The notes: a model not told the origin generated them from the sequence alone. DNA of 64,000 nt from Halobacteriovorax sp. JY17 (GCF_002753895.1 NZ_NJER01000001.1:434001-498000), one strand, 5' to 3'. Numbered from the stretch's first letter, positions 35,058-45,521 are shown. Translations and numbers: made by a program.

Positions 35058-36482
35058 ATGAGTTTTAATCAAACTTTAAACCCTGAGCAAAAAGCTCTTG
35101 AAATAAATCTTAATAATAAAATTTACGGAACTATCGCTGAAATTGGAGCGGGACAAGAAGTTTCAAGATACTTCTTTAGGGCCGGTGGAGCTGCGGGAAC
35201 GATTGCTAAAACGATCTCCGCTTACGATATGATTGTCTCTGATACAATTTACGGAAAAGAAAAGAGTGGGCGCTATGTCTGCGAAGATAGAGTTCAAAAA
35301 ATGCTCGATAGAGAGTATGACCAATTAGAAGCGAGACTGCGAGAAGTACGCGGGAAAGATACTCAATTCTTCGCCTTTGCAGATACTGTTGCAGCGAAGA
35401 GTTTTAAGAGTACGGGAGATGGTCACGGTTGGCTCGGAGTAAAGTTCCAGCATAAGTTAGGAGCAAAGCCAAGTGAGTGTATCATTCACGTTAGACTTAA
35501 AGATAAAGAAAACCTTCAACAACAAGAAGTCCTAGGCATCATCGGTGTTAATTTAATTTACGCCTGTTTTAATCATGCACTGGATTCAATTTCTTTTGCG
35601 AACTCACTTGAGGAAAGACTTTCAAGCGAGAGGATTGAAATTGATATGATTCGAGTTTGTGGCGATGCTTTTAAAAATGTTGATAATAGAGTGTTATCCC
35701 TAGAGCTAGTGAAGAGAAATTTCTGTAAGGCCATCATGTTTGATTCTGATGGAAGTGCTATTCAAGCAACAGATGCCCTATATAAGCAGAATGTACTTGT
35801 CTGTCGTGGAAGCTTTAGACCACCAACATTTGTGAATATGGATATGTTGGACACAGGACTTACCAAGTTTAAAAATGATCTTGATAAAGAAGAGCATAAG
35901 AATATTATGGTTCTTCCTGAGATTAGTATGTCCAAGCTCAAAGAAAGGGGTCAGGTTGATAATGCGGACTTCTTGGCGAGAGTAGATATTCTTGCGGCCC
36001 TAGGGCATAAAGTTCTTATTACAAGTTTTGAAAACTACTTTGAACTTAATACCTATCTTGAAACTTATTCTAAGAGGAATGTTTCCTTTGTTCTAGGTGT
36101 TTATAATTTAGAGGAGATCTTTGACTTAACTAAGTATGAAGACTATTCCTTTGGCCCTCTGGCAGGTATAGGAGCTCTCTTTGGAAAGAGAACAAAACTC
36201 TATGTCTACCCAGGACACGACGAAGAAAATCCTGAAGTTAAAATAACGATCGAGAAAATAAAAGTTGATAAGAAGTTAACTTTTCTTCTCATGTATTTAA
36301 TGGAAAATGGATTACTAGTAGATATTGAAGATTATAATGAAAATTATAGTACGATTTGGTCAAGAACTGTTCTTCGAATGATTCAAGAAGGTGTTGATGG
36401 TTGGGAGGAGATGGTTCCTGCTCTTGTGGCAAAAACTGTTAAAAAGAAGTGTCTCTTTGGCGCAACTAAGTGTGATGTGTAA
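35058..36482 (+). CDS. Conserved-looking cytosolic protein of unknown function
   Basis: 474 residues, no signal peptide or membrane span. Gly-rich conserved-looking blocks include GTIAEIGAGQEVSRYFFRAGGAAGTIAKTISAYDM near the start, FKSTGDGHGWLGVKFQ, AIMFDSDGSAIQATDALYKQNVLVCRGSFRPPTFVNMDML, and FGPLAGIGALFGKRTKLYVYPG. These look like a nucleotide- or phosphate-binding enzyme, but I cannot name the family with confidence. AAAGGT precedes the ATG. A response-regulator gene follows 75 bases later. Confidence 0.75.
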   Translation: MSFNQTLNPEQKALEINLNNKIYGTIAEIGAGQEVSRYFFRAGGAAGTIAKTISAYDMIVSDTIYGKEKSGRYVCEDRVQKMLDREYDQLEARLREVRGKDTQFFAFADTVAAKSFKSTGDGHGWLGVKFQHKLGAKPSECIIHVRLKDKENLQQQEVLGIIGVNLIYACFNHALDSISFANSLEERLSSERIEIDMIRVCGDAFKNVDNRVLSLELVKRNFCKAIMFDSDGSAIQATDALYKQNVLVCRGSFRPPTFVNMDMLDTGLTKFKNDLDKEEHKNIMVLPEISMSKLKERGQVDNADFLARVDILAALGHKVLITSFENYFELNTYLETYSKRNVSFVLGVYNLEEIFDLTKYEDYSFGPLAGIGALFGKRTKLYVYPGHDEENPEVKITIEKIKVDKKLTFLLMYLMENGLLVDIEDYNENYSTIWSRTVLRMIQEGVDGWEEMVPALVAKTVKKKCLFGATKCDV

Positions 36483-36557
36483 TCTTTAAGAGATCTTAAG
36501 TCAGGCCATAAAGAAGATAATCCGATTATTGTTAAAACAATTTTAGGGATTATAGAT

Positions 36558-36965
36558 ATGGAAAAGAATACAATAGATTGTCTCATTATTGATGATGACC
36601 CAGGAATTTGCAGAGTGCTAAAGGCCTACTGTGAAAATCTTGGAGTCTTTAGAAATATCATAGTGGCCAACGATGGTGTGGCCGGTTGTAATAAACTTAG
36701 AAATCAGAAATTCGGCCTTGTTCTTCTAGATATCAATATGCCTAAGAAGAATGGAATTGATGTTCTCTTAGACTTTGGAAAAGATCATCTAAATGGTTTT
36801 GACGATGTAGTTATTGTCTCAGGTGAATTAGATAAAGATAAAATAACAGCAATCATGTCAGCTGGAATAAAGAGTTTTCTGATTAAGCCTTTTACGGAAG
36901 CTCAATTTCAAGAAAAGGTTCTCCCTATAATAAAGAAGAACCTGCAAGTTACCAAATCAAAGTGA
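36558..36965 (+). CDS. Single-domain response regulator (CheY-like)
   Basis: 135 residues forming one REC domain: acidic pocket DDDPG at the start, phosphoacceptor Asp in GLVLLDINMPKKNG, conserved Ser in IVSGELDKD and Lys in FLIKPFTE. No output domain is fused, so it acts by protein contact, as CheY does. It could take phosphate from the hybrid kinase at 21126 or another kinase; nothing here decides. The last 9 bases overlap the convergent MscS gene. Confidence 0.95.
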   Translation: MEKNTIDCLIIDDDPGICRVLKAYCENLGVFRNIIVANDGVAGCNKLRNQKFGLVLLDINMPKKNGIDVLLDFGKDHLNGFDDVVIVSGELDKDKITAIMSAGIKSFLIKPFTEAQFQEKVLPIIKKNLQVTKSK

Positions 36966-38669
36966 AATTTCGTCGTTGAGAGCTTTCCCACTTCTATGAT
37001 GCTTCGTACTCATTGGAGTTTCAGTAATCTTTGAAGCGAGATCTTTTCCGTAAACCAAGCTTTCAAAGTCACAACTGTCTAAGGCCTTTTGCTCTTCATT
37101 GAAAATATGAAGAGTTTGAGTTGGAAAGGCAAATTCTATTCCCAATTCTCTACCGAGGCGAAGGATATCAATGAGTAGTCTATGCCTCTCTTGAAGCTCT
37201 GCGCTCCAATCGGGAACGCGCCAGAAGAGGTAGAGGAGGATTTGAAGGCTAGAGTCTCCCATGGAATTAAAGTAGACATGGAAGTAATCTTTTCTTGTCC
37301 ACTTATGGGCGAGAATAATTTGCCTGATTCCTTCACAGAAGGCCTCAATCTTTTCAACAGGAGTATCATACTGAACTCCAATCTTTGTATTATATCTTCT
37401 GTAAGTTCTCTTTCCTAGATTATCAACACTCGCATTTATGAGCGATCCATTAGGAACTGAGATAATTGAGTCGTAGAATGTTTTAATTCGAGTTGACCTA
37501 AGTCCTACTTCAACAACTGTACCTTCGACTTTTGAGTCTATGACAATCCAGTCTCCAATGCTAAATGGGCGGTCGAGAAGAACAGTGAGAGAACCAAAGA
37601 GGTTAGAGATTGTATCCTTGGCCGCAAGAGCAAAGGCGATTCCCCCAATCCCGAGACCGGCCAAGATATTCTTCATGTCAATTGTTAGGGAGTCTCCAAT
37701 GAAGATAAGTCCAAAACAGTAGACAAGAAACTTAGCTGACTTTCTAATAAGAGGAATGAGGACATCATCAAATTTATTTTCTGATTCAAGGGCCTTCTTC
37801 TCTAGGTATTGGCAGATCACATCTACTACTTGTGACGTCGTAAAAACGGCCGCCACTGTAAAGGCGATATAGCCAATTCTAAGGAGTGGTCCCAAAATCG
37901 CATCAGGAAGTTCTAGTAACTCTAGACCGAAAATCCAAAAAATAGAAAAGAAGAAAAATCCTTGCGGTGAGAAAAATCCTTCTCTGTGTTGAGTGAAGTG
38001 AATATTCTGATTGGCAAAAATAGTCTTTACTCTTGCAATGATTAAGAGGCGGATAAGCTTTTCAAAAATATGACCAAAGAAGACTAGAGCAAAGAGAGCA
38101 ATCCACTGACCATTTAAGAGTAGAAAGGATCTTTGCGCAGTCCATGCAGGAAAGAATTTTTTAAGTTTTTCTTTCCATGAAGTAAGTTCGATAACACCTT
38201 TAGCAACAGAATTCTTTCGAACAGTTTGTTCAAATTCTTCAATACTAGCGAGAGTCTGAGGAGTGAAGCGCCATTTCTTATCTTTATCGAGTCCAATAGA
38301 AATTTCCAAGAAGGACTCTTTATTATTTTGAATAATTCTCTCTTGCTTATAAATCCAAAGAGTCTGTGTTTTTGAGACCTGTGGAATTTTACTAATGTCT
38401 ATGTATTCTAATCGGTCGAGTGTATTTATTAACCTCTTTGCCGCAAGTTTGGCGGTAGATTCTCTGGCGGTAGGATCGAGCTCAGATTGATTTAGCGCCA
38501 AGGTCGCTAGAGTGAGTCCTTCGTGATCACCTTTTTTAAATCCCTTCATCGTTTTTAAGAAGTAATTCATGGTGGATCTTGGAGATTCAAGACTTGCTGT
38601 TGGGTAGTTGGCGGCGAAAGAGTTTACATGAAAAATAATTATTGAGAAAAGAAGTATGATCTTAGTCAT
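36957..38669 (-). CDS. MscS-family mechanosensitive channel
   Basis: 570 residues. A signal sequence and about 165-residue periplasmic domain come first. At least four or five membrane spans follow (LLLNGQWIALFALVFFG, FFFFSIFWIFGLELL, IGYIAFTVAAVF and others). The pore helix and beta domain of MscS are clear: AGLGIGGIAFALAAKDTISNLFGSLTVLLDRPFSIGDWIVI, VEGTVVEVGLRSTRIKT, SVPNGSLINASV. It is larger than E. coli MscS (286 residues) and resembles the MscM-type/YnaI group. It should vent solutes during hypo-osmotic shock, in the inner membrane. Convergent with the response regulator. Confidence 0.92.
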   Translation of the reverse strand: MTKIILLFSIIIFHVNSFAANYPTASLESPRSTMNYFLKTMKGFKKGDHEGLTLATLALNQSELDPTARESTAKLAAKRLINTLDRLEYIDISKIPQVSKTQTLWIYKQERIIQNNKESFLEISIGLDKDKKWRFTPQTLASIEEFEQTVRKNSVAKGVIELTSWKEKLKKFFPAWTAQRSFLLLNGQWIALFALVFFGHIFEKLIRLLIIARVKTIFANQNIHFTQHREGFFSPQGFFFFSIFWIFGLELLELPDAILGPLLRIGYIAFTVAAVFTTSQVVDVICQYLEKKALESENKFDDVLIPLIRKSAKFLVYCFGLIFIGDSLTIDMKNILAGLGIGGIAFALAAKDTISNLFGSLTVLLDRPFSIGDWIVIDSKVEGTVVEVGLRSTRIKTFYDSIISVPNGSLINASVDNLGKRTYRRYNTKIGVQYDTPVEKIEAFCEGIRQIILAHKWTRKDYFHVYFNSMGDSSLQILLYLFWRVPDWSAELQERHRLLIDILRLGRELGIEFAFPTQTLHIFNEEQKALDSCDFESLVYGKDLASKITETPMSTKHHRSGKALNDEISL

Positions 38670-38748
38670 TTATCTACCTTAATTTGAGTCATTATCTCTT
38701 CTATTCTAGAGTTTTAAGAGTGCATTGAAAACAAAAAATCAGCAATAA

Positions 38749-38778
38749 CCCTTGACGTTAGTTAAACCCATACCATCT
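38749..38778 (+). promoter_or_regulatory. Sigma-32-like promoter of clpB-type gene
   Basis: CCCTTGACG is followed after 15 bases by CCATCT, close to the heat-shock consensus CCCTTGAA/CCCCATnT. The ATG is 34 bp downstream. An rpoH-like factor is encoded at 9351. Confidence 0.6.
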
Positions 38779-38811
38779 TTACTATGAGAAATATTAAACG
38801 AAGGAGTTTAT

Positions 38812-41187
38812 ATGAATAAATTTGATTCAATAGTTACTGGCTCTCTGGATATTGCTCAATCGGAAGCTCTAAAAAGAAAGCATACCTCCTTAAGTGCTGT
38901 GCATCTTCTATGGGGGCTTATAACTAATCCACAAACATTCTCTAAGAGAGAATTGTCTAAACATAAGAAAGACATTTCTAAGCTCTTAGATGAGCTTCCT
39001 ACGGTTTCAAATCCTATTGCCTTAGATCAGCTTAGACCGGACGCGAAACTTAGTGAGTGGCTGACCTACGCGTCTAGCGATGCTGTTCAAAGTGGAAGGG
39101 AATCTGTTACTGAAAAAGATCTCTTGAAGTTTCTCCCTAAAATTTTTCCTGAGTTAAATATTAACTACGATTCTTTTTCAAATAATGAAGAGGAGAGTGA
39201 GGTTCCAAGCTTTCTCATTAATCTCAACGAGCTTGCAGAGCAAGGAAAGTTAGATCCTGTTATCGGGAGAACTAAAGAGATTAGAGCTGTTATGGAAATT
39301 CTTGGGAGAAGGTCTAAGAATAACCCTATTCTGGTTGGTCCTGCAGGAGTTGGGAAGACTGCCATTGTTGAAGGACTTGCTGAGGCCATCGTAAAGGGGA
39401 ATGTTCCTGACGTTTTAGAGGGAAAGACTGTTTACTCCCTAGAGATGGGATCTCTAATGGCCGGAACAAAATTTAGAGGAGAGTTTGAAGAAAGACTACA
39501 AGGTCTAATTAAATTCTTAAAAGAAAAGGCCGGCGAGTGCATTCTCTTTATTGATGAAATTCATCAATTGGTTGGTGCGGGAAAAACTGATGGCGCCATG
39601 GACGCGGCTAATCTTCTAAAGCCTGCTCTTGCTAGAGGAGAACTTAACTGTATTGGGGCCACAACTGATGAGGAATACCAAAAGTATATTCTAGGGGATT
39701 CGGCACTAGATAGAAGATTTAGATCAGTTCCTGTCTATGAGCCGAGTACAGAAGATGCTGTGGAAATTCTTATGGGAGTTAGAGATAAGCTTGAAGCCCA
39801 CCACGGAATAAAAATTTCAGATGAAGCCGTCTATAATTCAGTCTTTCTCTCTGATCAATATATTAAGGATAAGAATCTTCCAGATAAGGCAATTGACCTT
39901 ATTGACGAATCAGCATCAGCGCTAAAGCTTTCTGCGGAGGCGATGCCTGCAAAATTAGTTGATCTTGAATCTCTCATTCGATCGAAGAAGATTTACTCTA
40001 AGTTTGAGAAGAACTCTTCTAAGGAAAAAGAACTTTCTAAAGAAATTGAAGTTCTAGAAAGAGACTTCTCAGAACAAAAATCTATTTGGGAAAGAGAAGT
40101 CTTCTCTATGAAACAAGTTTCAACTTTAAAAAGTGATTTAGAGAGATATAAATTTGAACTTGAACAAGCGGAGAGAAAACAAGACTACGAAAAAGCGTCT
40201 GAACTTAAGTACTCTGTTATTCCAGAGCTTGAAGCAGAACTAGAGAAGTGCGCTCATGAGTGGGTTCTTGGAGCAAAGGATATAGCCAATGTGATTTCCA
40301 GACAAAAAGGAATTCCTGTTGAAAAGATTTTAAAATCTAAACAAGAAAATATCTTGAAGGTGGAAGAATTTCTTAGAGCAAAAGTCTTTGGACAAGAAGA
40401 AGCTCTTCATGAAATCAGTGAAACACTCATCGCTTCTCATGCAGGACTAAGTGATCCTTCAAGACCTCTTGGATCTTTTCTCTTTATAGGCCCTTCTGGT
40501 GTAGGAAAGACTGAGACAGCGAAATCAGTCTGTGAGTATCTCTTTAATTCAGTGGATAATCTTATAAGACTTGATATGTCTGAATTCTCTGAAAAGCACT
40601 CTATCGCAAAACTTATTGGAGCGCCTCCAGGTTATGTAGGACACGATGAGGGAGGAGTTTTAACAGAAGCGGTGAGAAAGAGACCTTACTCCGTTATTCT
40701 CTTTGATGAGATAGAGAAGGCCCACCATGACTTCTCAGATATACTTCTTCAAATCTTAGATGATGGAAGGCTAACTGATAGTAAGGGAAGAACTATTGAT
40801 TTTAAAAATACTATTATCATGCTGACAACAAATTCAAAGAATATTGAATCTGATTTTAAACTAGAAGTTCTTGGAAGGCTTGATGCTCACTTAACTTTTA
40901 ATGAATTGAGCGAAAATGTGATGCATGAACTTGTAGCAAAACAAGTAAAGCTTTTAAATACTAGACTAAGCGAGAAAGAACTTTCAGTTAATTTAAGCCC
41001 TGAAGTGGTAGAGCAGATTGCGAAGAGAGGTTACGATCCACGTTACGGAGCACGACCACTACAGTCAGTCTTTAACCGCTTAGTGATTCGTCCTCTATCG
41101 AAACAGATACTTAGTGGAGATTTAGGTAGTGATAAAATCCAATTAAATTGGTCAGACGATTTAGAAGGACATATCACTTTTAGTTAA
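38812..41187 (+). CDS. clpB: ClpB-type AAA+ disaggregase with shortened middle domain
   Basis: 791 residues against about 857 for E. coli ClpB. The N-domain (about 1-130) has [21 protein letters not shown]-1 has Walker [14 protein letters not shown] (about 176-183) and [15 protein letters not shown]. The middle coiled coil (about 390-510) is shortened. AAA-2 has Walker [13 protein letters not shown] (about 560-567), [11 protein letters not shown] and [22 protein letters not shown]. No IGF/IGL ClpP-contact loop was seen, which favours disaggregase rather than ClpA/ClpC. The promoter has a sigma-32-like shape. The gene annotated here could also be labelled a generic ATP-dependent Clp ATPase. 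Confidence 0.85.
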   Translation: MNKFDSIVTGSLDIAQSEALKRKHTSLSAVHLLWGLITNPQTFSKRELSKHKKDISKLLDELPTVSNPIALDQLRPDAKLSEWLTYASSDAVQSGRESVTEKDLLKFLPKIFPELNINYDSFSNNEEESEVPSFLINLNELAEQGKLDPVIGRTKEIRAVMEILGRRSKNNPILVGPAGVGKTAIVEGLAEAIVKGNVPDVLEGKTVYSLEMGSLMAGTKFRGEFEERLQGLIKFLKEKAGECILFIDEIHQLVGAGKTDGAMDAANLLKPALARGELNCIGATTDEEYQKYILGDSALDRRFRSVPVYEPSTEDAVEILMGVRDKLEAHHGIKISDEAVYNSVFLSDQYIKDKNLPDKAIDLIDESASALKLSAEAMPAKLVDLESLIRSKKIYSKFEKNSSKEKELSKEIEVLERDFSEQKSIWEREVFSMKQVSTLKSDLERYKFELEQAERKQDYEKASELKYSVIPELEAELEKCAHEWVLGAKDIANVISRQKGIPVEKILKSKQENILKVEEFLRAKVFGQEEALHEISETLIASHAGLSDPSRPLGSFLFIGPSGVGKTETAKSVCEYLFNSVDNLIRLDMSEFSEKHSIAKLIGAPPGYVGHDEGGVLTEAVRKRPYSVILFDEIEKAHHDFSDILLQILDDGRLTDSKGRTIDFKNTIIMLTTNSKNIESDFKLEVLGRLDAHLTFNELSENVMHELVAKQVKLLNTRLSEKELSVNLSPEVVEQIAKRGYDPRYGARPLQSVFNRLVIRPLSKQILSGDLGSDKIQLNWSDDLEGHITFS

Positions 41188-41242
41188 ACTTTACAGGCGG
41201 ACAGAATTTGCTAGAATTAGAGAAAAGCTAACGAGGTGAATT

Positions 41243-41593
41243 TTGTCCGCTGATATTATTGAACTACAGGCCGGTGAGTATTTAATTAGAGAAGGTGAAG
41301 AAAGTGCTCAAATGTACTATCTTCAAAGTGGCTCTATGGCAGTTTATAAAGTCAAGGGTGGGGCTGAACACCAGATTGGAACAATCTATTCAGGGGAGCT
41401 TGTAGGAGAAATGTCTTTCTTAGATAAAGAACCTCGAAGTGCCTCTGTTAAAGCAATTAGTGAGGCCAAGCTCTTAGTTATCCCAGTTGAAAAATTTGAA
41501 AAGTATTTTAACGACCAGCCATCTTGGTACCGAGCTCTCATACATACTCTCTTAGAGAGGCTTAGAAAGGCCAATACAAGAATTCGTGTCTAG
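41243..41593 (+). CDS. Cyclic-nucleotide-binding domain protein
   Basis: 116 residues starting at TTG, supported by CGAGGTGA about 4-10 bases upstream; no ATG or GTG fits. It is a single cNMP-binding beta-roll: GEYLIREGEESAQMYYLQSGSMAVYKV, GTIYSGELVGEMSFLDKEPRSASVKAISEAKLLVIP. The phosphate-binding cassette contains GEMSFLDKEPRSASV, close to the usual GE-x-x-L-x(n)-R-A/S-A/S pattern. No DNA-binding or effector domain is fused, so it probably acts with a partner. It is convergent with the leucine-rich-repeat gene. Confidence 0.9.
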   Translation: MSADIIELQAGEYLIREGEESAQMYYLQSGSMAVYKVKGGAEHQIGTIYSGELVGEMSFLDKEPRSASVKAISEAKLLVIPVEKFEKYFNDQPSWYRALIHTLLERLRKANTRIRV

Positions 41594-41595
41594 AG

Positions 41596-42171
41596 TTAGT
41601 TAAACCAAATTTTATAATTTAAAAAGAGTTCATTTCTTACTTCTTCTGTGAAGCTATTTTGTTCAAGAGAAAGGTGATTAAGACCAGTGAGTTTTGTCAT
41701 ACTTTTTGGTATATTTTTTAATTGATTGCGATCAAGATTTATTCTCTTTAGTGAAGTCATATTTGAAATCTCTTCACTAATACTTTCAATACTATTTCCT
41801 GCGGCACTAAATTCTTCTAAATCTTTAAGAGAGTAGATCCAAAGGGGAAGGTTCTTTAGTTCATTAGAATTAAAATCGATGGTCTTTAGATGTGTACACT
41901 TTATTTGTATTTCAGGGATAAGCTCTATTTTTGAATTCTTTACCTTGAGACGCTCTAGGTTTTCTAATTGTAAAATAAAATTTGGAAAGATTTTTAATTC
42001 TGGACAATTGGCAATGAAAATTTTTAGGTGTTTCGTCTCTTCGATAATGTCGGGAAACTCTTCCATAGAGCCTCCCATTACTTCTAGTCCATCATAATTT
42101 TCTAAATCACTTAGCTTATCAATTGGAAATTCTCTTTCTCCTTTTCTTAATTTAATAAGCTTCGTGGCCAT
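41596..42171 (-). CDS. Leucine-rich-repeat protein
   Basis: 191 residues, no signal peptide. Five or six LRR units are visible, with the pattern LxxLxxLxLxxN: HLKIFIANCPELKIFPN, NLERLKVKNSKIELIPE, HLKTIDFNSNELKNLPL, DLEEFSAAGNSIESISE, SLKRINLDRNQLKNIPK, GLNHLSLEQNSF. The repeats form a curved protein-binding surface. The ATG shares one base with the stop of the large upstream exported protein, so the two are probably co-translated. Binding partner unknown. Confidence 0.85.
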   Translation of the reverse strand: MATKLIKLRKGEREFPIDKLSDLENYDGLEVMGGSMEEFPDIIEETKHLKIFIANCPELKIFPNFILQLENLERLKVKNSKIELIPEIQIKCTHLKTIDFNSNELKNLPLWIYSLKDLEEFSAAGNSIESISEEISNMTSLKRINLDRNQLKNIPKSMTKLTGLNHLSLEQNSFTEEVRNELFLNYKIWFN

Positions 42172-45100
42172 TAAAATTCCTTCTTCTCTTTCTTTTTAAG
42201 AAGAATTGGCATAGCACTCATTTTATATCTCTTAGAGAGGATTTGGAAAATACTTGTCTTGGCATTTAAGTTAATTCCATCAGTATTCTTGTAGACCTGT
42301 CCATCAGCACCAATATACGTTCCTGAGGACGATCCTCCTAGGCCATTGCTGCCATTATTAGAGGAGTTTCTACGTTGCTCATTCTCTCTCATTCTATTTA
42401 TAGCAGAGAGATCAATATCAGCTTCACTTACATCATCTGACTCAAGTCCGTTGAAGTCTAGTTCGTTAATATTGAAACTATCTCCTTTCTTCTTTCCTTT
42501 CTTGTCTCCAGCTGCTCCAGAGTTTGCTAGGAGGCCTTGATTTTGACCAGTAGTCGAAGAGCTTCCTTTCGCATTGGCATCATCAGCACTTCCATCTTTG
42601 TTCTTCTCTTCATCGCTTTCATTTTTATTTCTATCATTAAATCTACTTAGAGAATTACTATTCGATGAATCACTATTTAATCCACTATTAGAGTCTGAAG
42701 AACTTCCATTCTTACTCTTTGTGATTTTTGCTCCACTCTTAGAATTAAAGCTCTTAGAATTCTTTGAATTCTCTCCACTATTTGGAGTGGTGATTTTAAA
42801 AGAAGTTAATTTCTTTCTAATATCCGTGAGAGCACTACTTGAGTCTGACATTTTTCCAAACGAGTTCTTTCCTCCTTCTGAATCTCCCTTAGCAAATGAA
42901 TTCGCTCCATCAATGAGAAATTGAGAATTAGTTGAAAGATCTCCCGCAGAGAAAGATCCAAATTGAGGCATATTAAAACTAGTACAAGTATTAGCGGATT
43001 TACAAGCACAAGATTCATCTATACTCATCTCTCCATCACCAGAACCTGTCATACAAACATTTGGATTTCTCTTTATTGTCATGGCCGCATCTGTAATACC
43101 GGCGCTGACCTCCATGGCTTCTCTCGCTCTTTTTAGAAGTTCTGCGTATTTATTATTGATGGCCCGAACACTCGCAAGACCTTGAGTATTAAACTCGATA
43201 TTTTGAGTCAGCATATCGACAACTGATTTTAAATAAGCTGCTCTTGTCTCTGGAAGTGGGAAGCCTGTTTGTTCGATGAGCTTTCCATAAACCTCAGGAG
43301 AGTTCTTCTGCATATACTTTCTAAATCCAAGCATCATTGGCTGATTTGGATAGAGGTGCTCAATAGTTACAGGGCTCTTTCTTAAGTTTACTTTTAAAGA
43401 AGCATTATAAGTTTGTAATCTCCAAGCTCCAACTTTCATATTCAAGTATTGAGCGAAGCTTCCAGACTGATCGTGAAGACCAATTCCACTTTCAAGATTT
43501 ACTGCGAGAACTTTTGGAAACATCACCTCTGTAAGTTTGTCTCCAATACTTTCTGAACTATCTTTTAGATAGAGTCCCACTCTTTGTAGAAGCCCTAGCA
43601 TTTCTACTTTGCTTGGAATTCTCTCATCGTAGGCGAGGGATTGATTGGCGCCTTGGAGATTTCTTATCCACTCAATAGTTGTGGCTATCTTTGATTTAGA
43701 ATCAAGTTCCGGGTGGGTGACCTGTGCTGTCACCTGTTGCATAATCCTAGATTTTGGATAAATAAGAGGAATAGTTGAAGGTCTATTTAACATTTCAAAA
43801 TTCGCATCTTCTCCAGGGTAGTTACACATCATATGCGTGTGAATTCTCGCTTCTTGTAATTCTTTTTTCCACTTGGCTATATCTTGATTTGCTTTCGCCA
43901 AGTCTTTTCGGTACATGGCAAGTAGGGCGATGGCCGCAACAAGAGCTGCTGCTCTACAACCACAACAACCTGGACAGGTACTATTTATCGCCACAAGAAT
44001 TGCGATAATTGCTAAGTAGATTGTAATAGAACTTTGGGCCTTCTTCTTTTCTGCTTCTGCTTTTGCTAATTGAGCTTCAGCGGCAGCAACAAGTGAAGCT
44101 TTTGAAGTCACTTCCATTAAGGCCGCAGCGTGGGCCGACATAAATAATTTTAAGGCATCTTGTTGAGAACTAATTTTTGTCTCTGTGAACTCCGCTAACT
44201 TTCTATAAAGAGCGGCCATTCTTTCGATGGAAGCATATTGCTCATCTTCGTCGTCTGAAGCCACATTATCATTTTCAAAGAGTCCATCTTGACCGTCATC
44301 AGTTTTACAATTTGCAGTGGCATTATCTACTTTTAAATTTTGAAATTGTGGGTACTTCTTTCTATTGCTTGGCTGGGCCTGATCAGCTTTAATCGCTTCA
44401 AGAGAAACACATTTTAAAATACATTCTTTTGCAACCTTCGTGTAATCACTTGTGGTGTTTAGGTGGTTGGCAATATATGTTGCAGTTGCAGCTTTAAAGA
44501 GTGGGTAGGCACGAGACTTGACTCTAGAGAAATCTGCACACTTTAAATTTGTCATACCTGCTGAGGCCATAGAGAGAATTTCTAGGTTTGAGATCGTGTT
44601 TCTTCCTTTTTGAGTAGACTCATCTGGAGCGCCTTTGGCCCTTTCAAAAATAAGAAAGTCTGCGTTGTGCTCTGACTCTCTTTGTACTTCTGAAATTCTC
44701 TGTTCCGCTATTCTTAAATTTTCTTCGGCCGAATCTTCTTGGCTTTGGATTTTAGAAATAAGATCACGGTATTGCTTCTCTTGAATTCCTGCTTGAACTC
44801 GAGCTTTACCAACTGCTTTATCAGCATCTTTTACGGAGCCTGCACCATCGGTTAGAGCATTATGTCTGATCTCTGCTTTGAGTCTGTATTTTCTTGTTTG
44901 CAATTGTTGTAGAATAGAACTTTCTTTAAAGTGCTCTGCTCTAAGCATATTGAGTTTTGATCTATCGGCAGAACTTAGAAAAGATGGGTTATTACGATTT
45001 TGAAGAGAGCTTATTTGATTTTGAATTGAATCAACCTTTGCTTGTTGAGCGCTGATTTTTCCATCAATTTCTCTTCTTTCTTTTTCAAGAGCTTCTTGCT

Positions 45101-45521
45101 TTTCGATATTATTTGATTGCCCCGGCTCTTGAAGACCAATTCCTCCTGTCGCCTGATTCAAAGCAGAGCTACCACCATCTAGCGCACTTCCCTTTGCTTC
45201 AATTCCAGTAAAGACTTGATCAATTTCATTAAATCCTTGAGACATTAAGTTATTTCTATATTCTCTTTGAGCATCTCTATTATCTTCGGCAGCATTAAAC
45301 CCTGTCTCACACTTTGATAAATTTCCATCCACTGCATTTAAGGCATCATTTCTCTGGTGGGCCTGCTGATTACTCTTTACCTGTGACTCTTGCTTATTAT
45401 CTACTGTCGCACTTTCCACCGTTGATTGAGCGTAGATTGAGCCAATGTCATAGAGGAAGAGACTCCAGCAAATGGTGAGAGTGAGTAAGTCTTTTATGAG
45501 GATAAATTTTGACGCTTTCAT
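42171..45521 (-). CDS. Very large exported coiled-coil protein of unknown function
   Basis: 1116 residues with a signal peptide (LTLTICWSLFLYDIGSIYAQ). The N-terminal half is rich in coiled coils (QAKVDSIQNQISSLQNRN, ENLRIAEQRISEVQRESEH). A hydrophobic, Cys-rich hairpin, AIIAILVAINSTCPGCCGCRAAALVAAIALLAMY, sits near residue 500 and may insert in or bridge a membrane. A Ser/Asn-rich low-complexity linker (SKSFNSKSGAKITKSKNGSS...) occupies the last third. Cysteines appear in pairs elsewhere. Not recognised. Coupled to an LRR gene downstream. In a predator this could be an envelope-associated or secreted structural protein (inference). Confidence 0.75.
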   Translation of the reverse strand: MKASKFILIKDLLTLTICWSLFLYDIGSIYAQSTVESATVDNKQESQVKSNQQAHQRNDALNAVDGNLSKCETGFNAAEDNRDAQREYRNNLMSQGFNEIDQVFTGIEAKGSALDGGSSALNQATGGIGLQEPGQSNNIEKQEALEKERREIDGKISAQQAKVDSIQNQISSLQNRNNPSFLSSADRSKLNMLRAEHFKESSILQQLQTRKYRLKAEIRHNALTDGAGSVKDADKAVGKARVQAGIQEKQYRDLISKIQSQEDSAEENLRIAEQRISEVQRESEHNADFLIFERAKGAPDESTQKGRNTISNLEILSMASAGMTNLKCADFSRVKSRAYPLFKAATATYIANHLNTTSDYTKVAKECILKCVSLEAIKADQAQPSNRKKYPQFQNLKVDNATANCKTDDGQDGLFENDNVASDDEDEQYASIERMAALYRKLAEFTETKISSQQDALKLFMSAHAAALMEVTSKASLVAAAEAQLAKAEAEKKKAQSSITIYLAIIAILVAINSTCPGCCGCRAAALVAAIALLAMYRKDLAKANQDIAKWKKELQEARIHTHMMCNYPGEDANFEMLNRPSTIPLIYPKSRIMQQVTAQVTHPELDSKSKIATTIEWIRNLQGANQSLAYDERIPSKVEMLGLLQRVGLYLKDSSESIGDKLTEVMFPKVLAVNLESGIGLHDQSGSFAQYLNMKVGAWRLQTYNASLKVNLRKSPVTIEHLYPNQPMMLGFRKYMQKNSPEVYGKLIEQTGFPLPETRAAYLKSVVDMLTQNIEFNTQGLASVRAINNKYAELLKRAREAMEVSAGITDAAMTIKRNPNVCMTGSGDGEMSIDESCACKSANTCTSFNMPQFGSFSAGDLSTNSQFLIDGANSFAKGDSEGGKNSFGKMSDSSSALTDIRKKLTSFKITTPNSGENSKNSKSFNSKSGAKITKSKNGSSSDSNSGLNSDSSNSNSLSRFNDRNKNESDEEKNKDGSADDANAKGSSSTTGQNQGLLANSGAAGDKKGKKKGDSFNINELDFNGLESDDVSEADIDLSAINRMRENEQRRNSSNNGSNGLGGSSSGTYIGADGQVYKNTDGINLNAKTSIFQILSKRYKMSAMPILLKKKEKKEF

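Noticed and set aside
42346-42924. Plus-strand frames of 64 and 116 codons opposite the large exported protein
   Set aside because: They are antisense to the Ser/Asn-rich linker; low-complexity codons on one strand create long open frames on the other.
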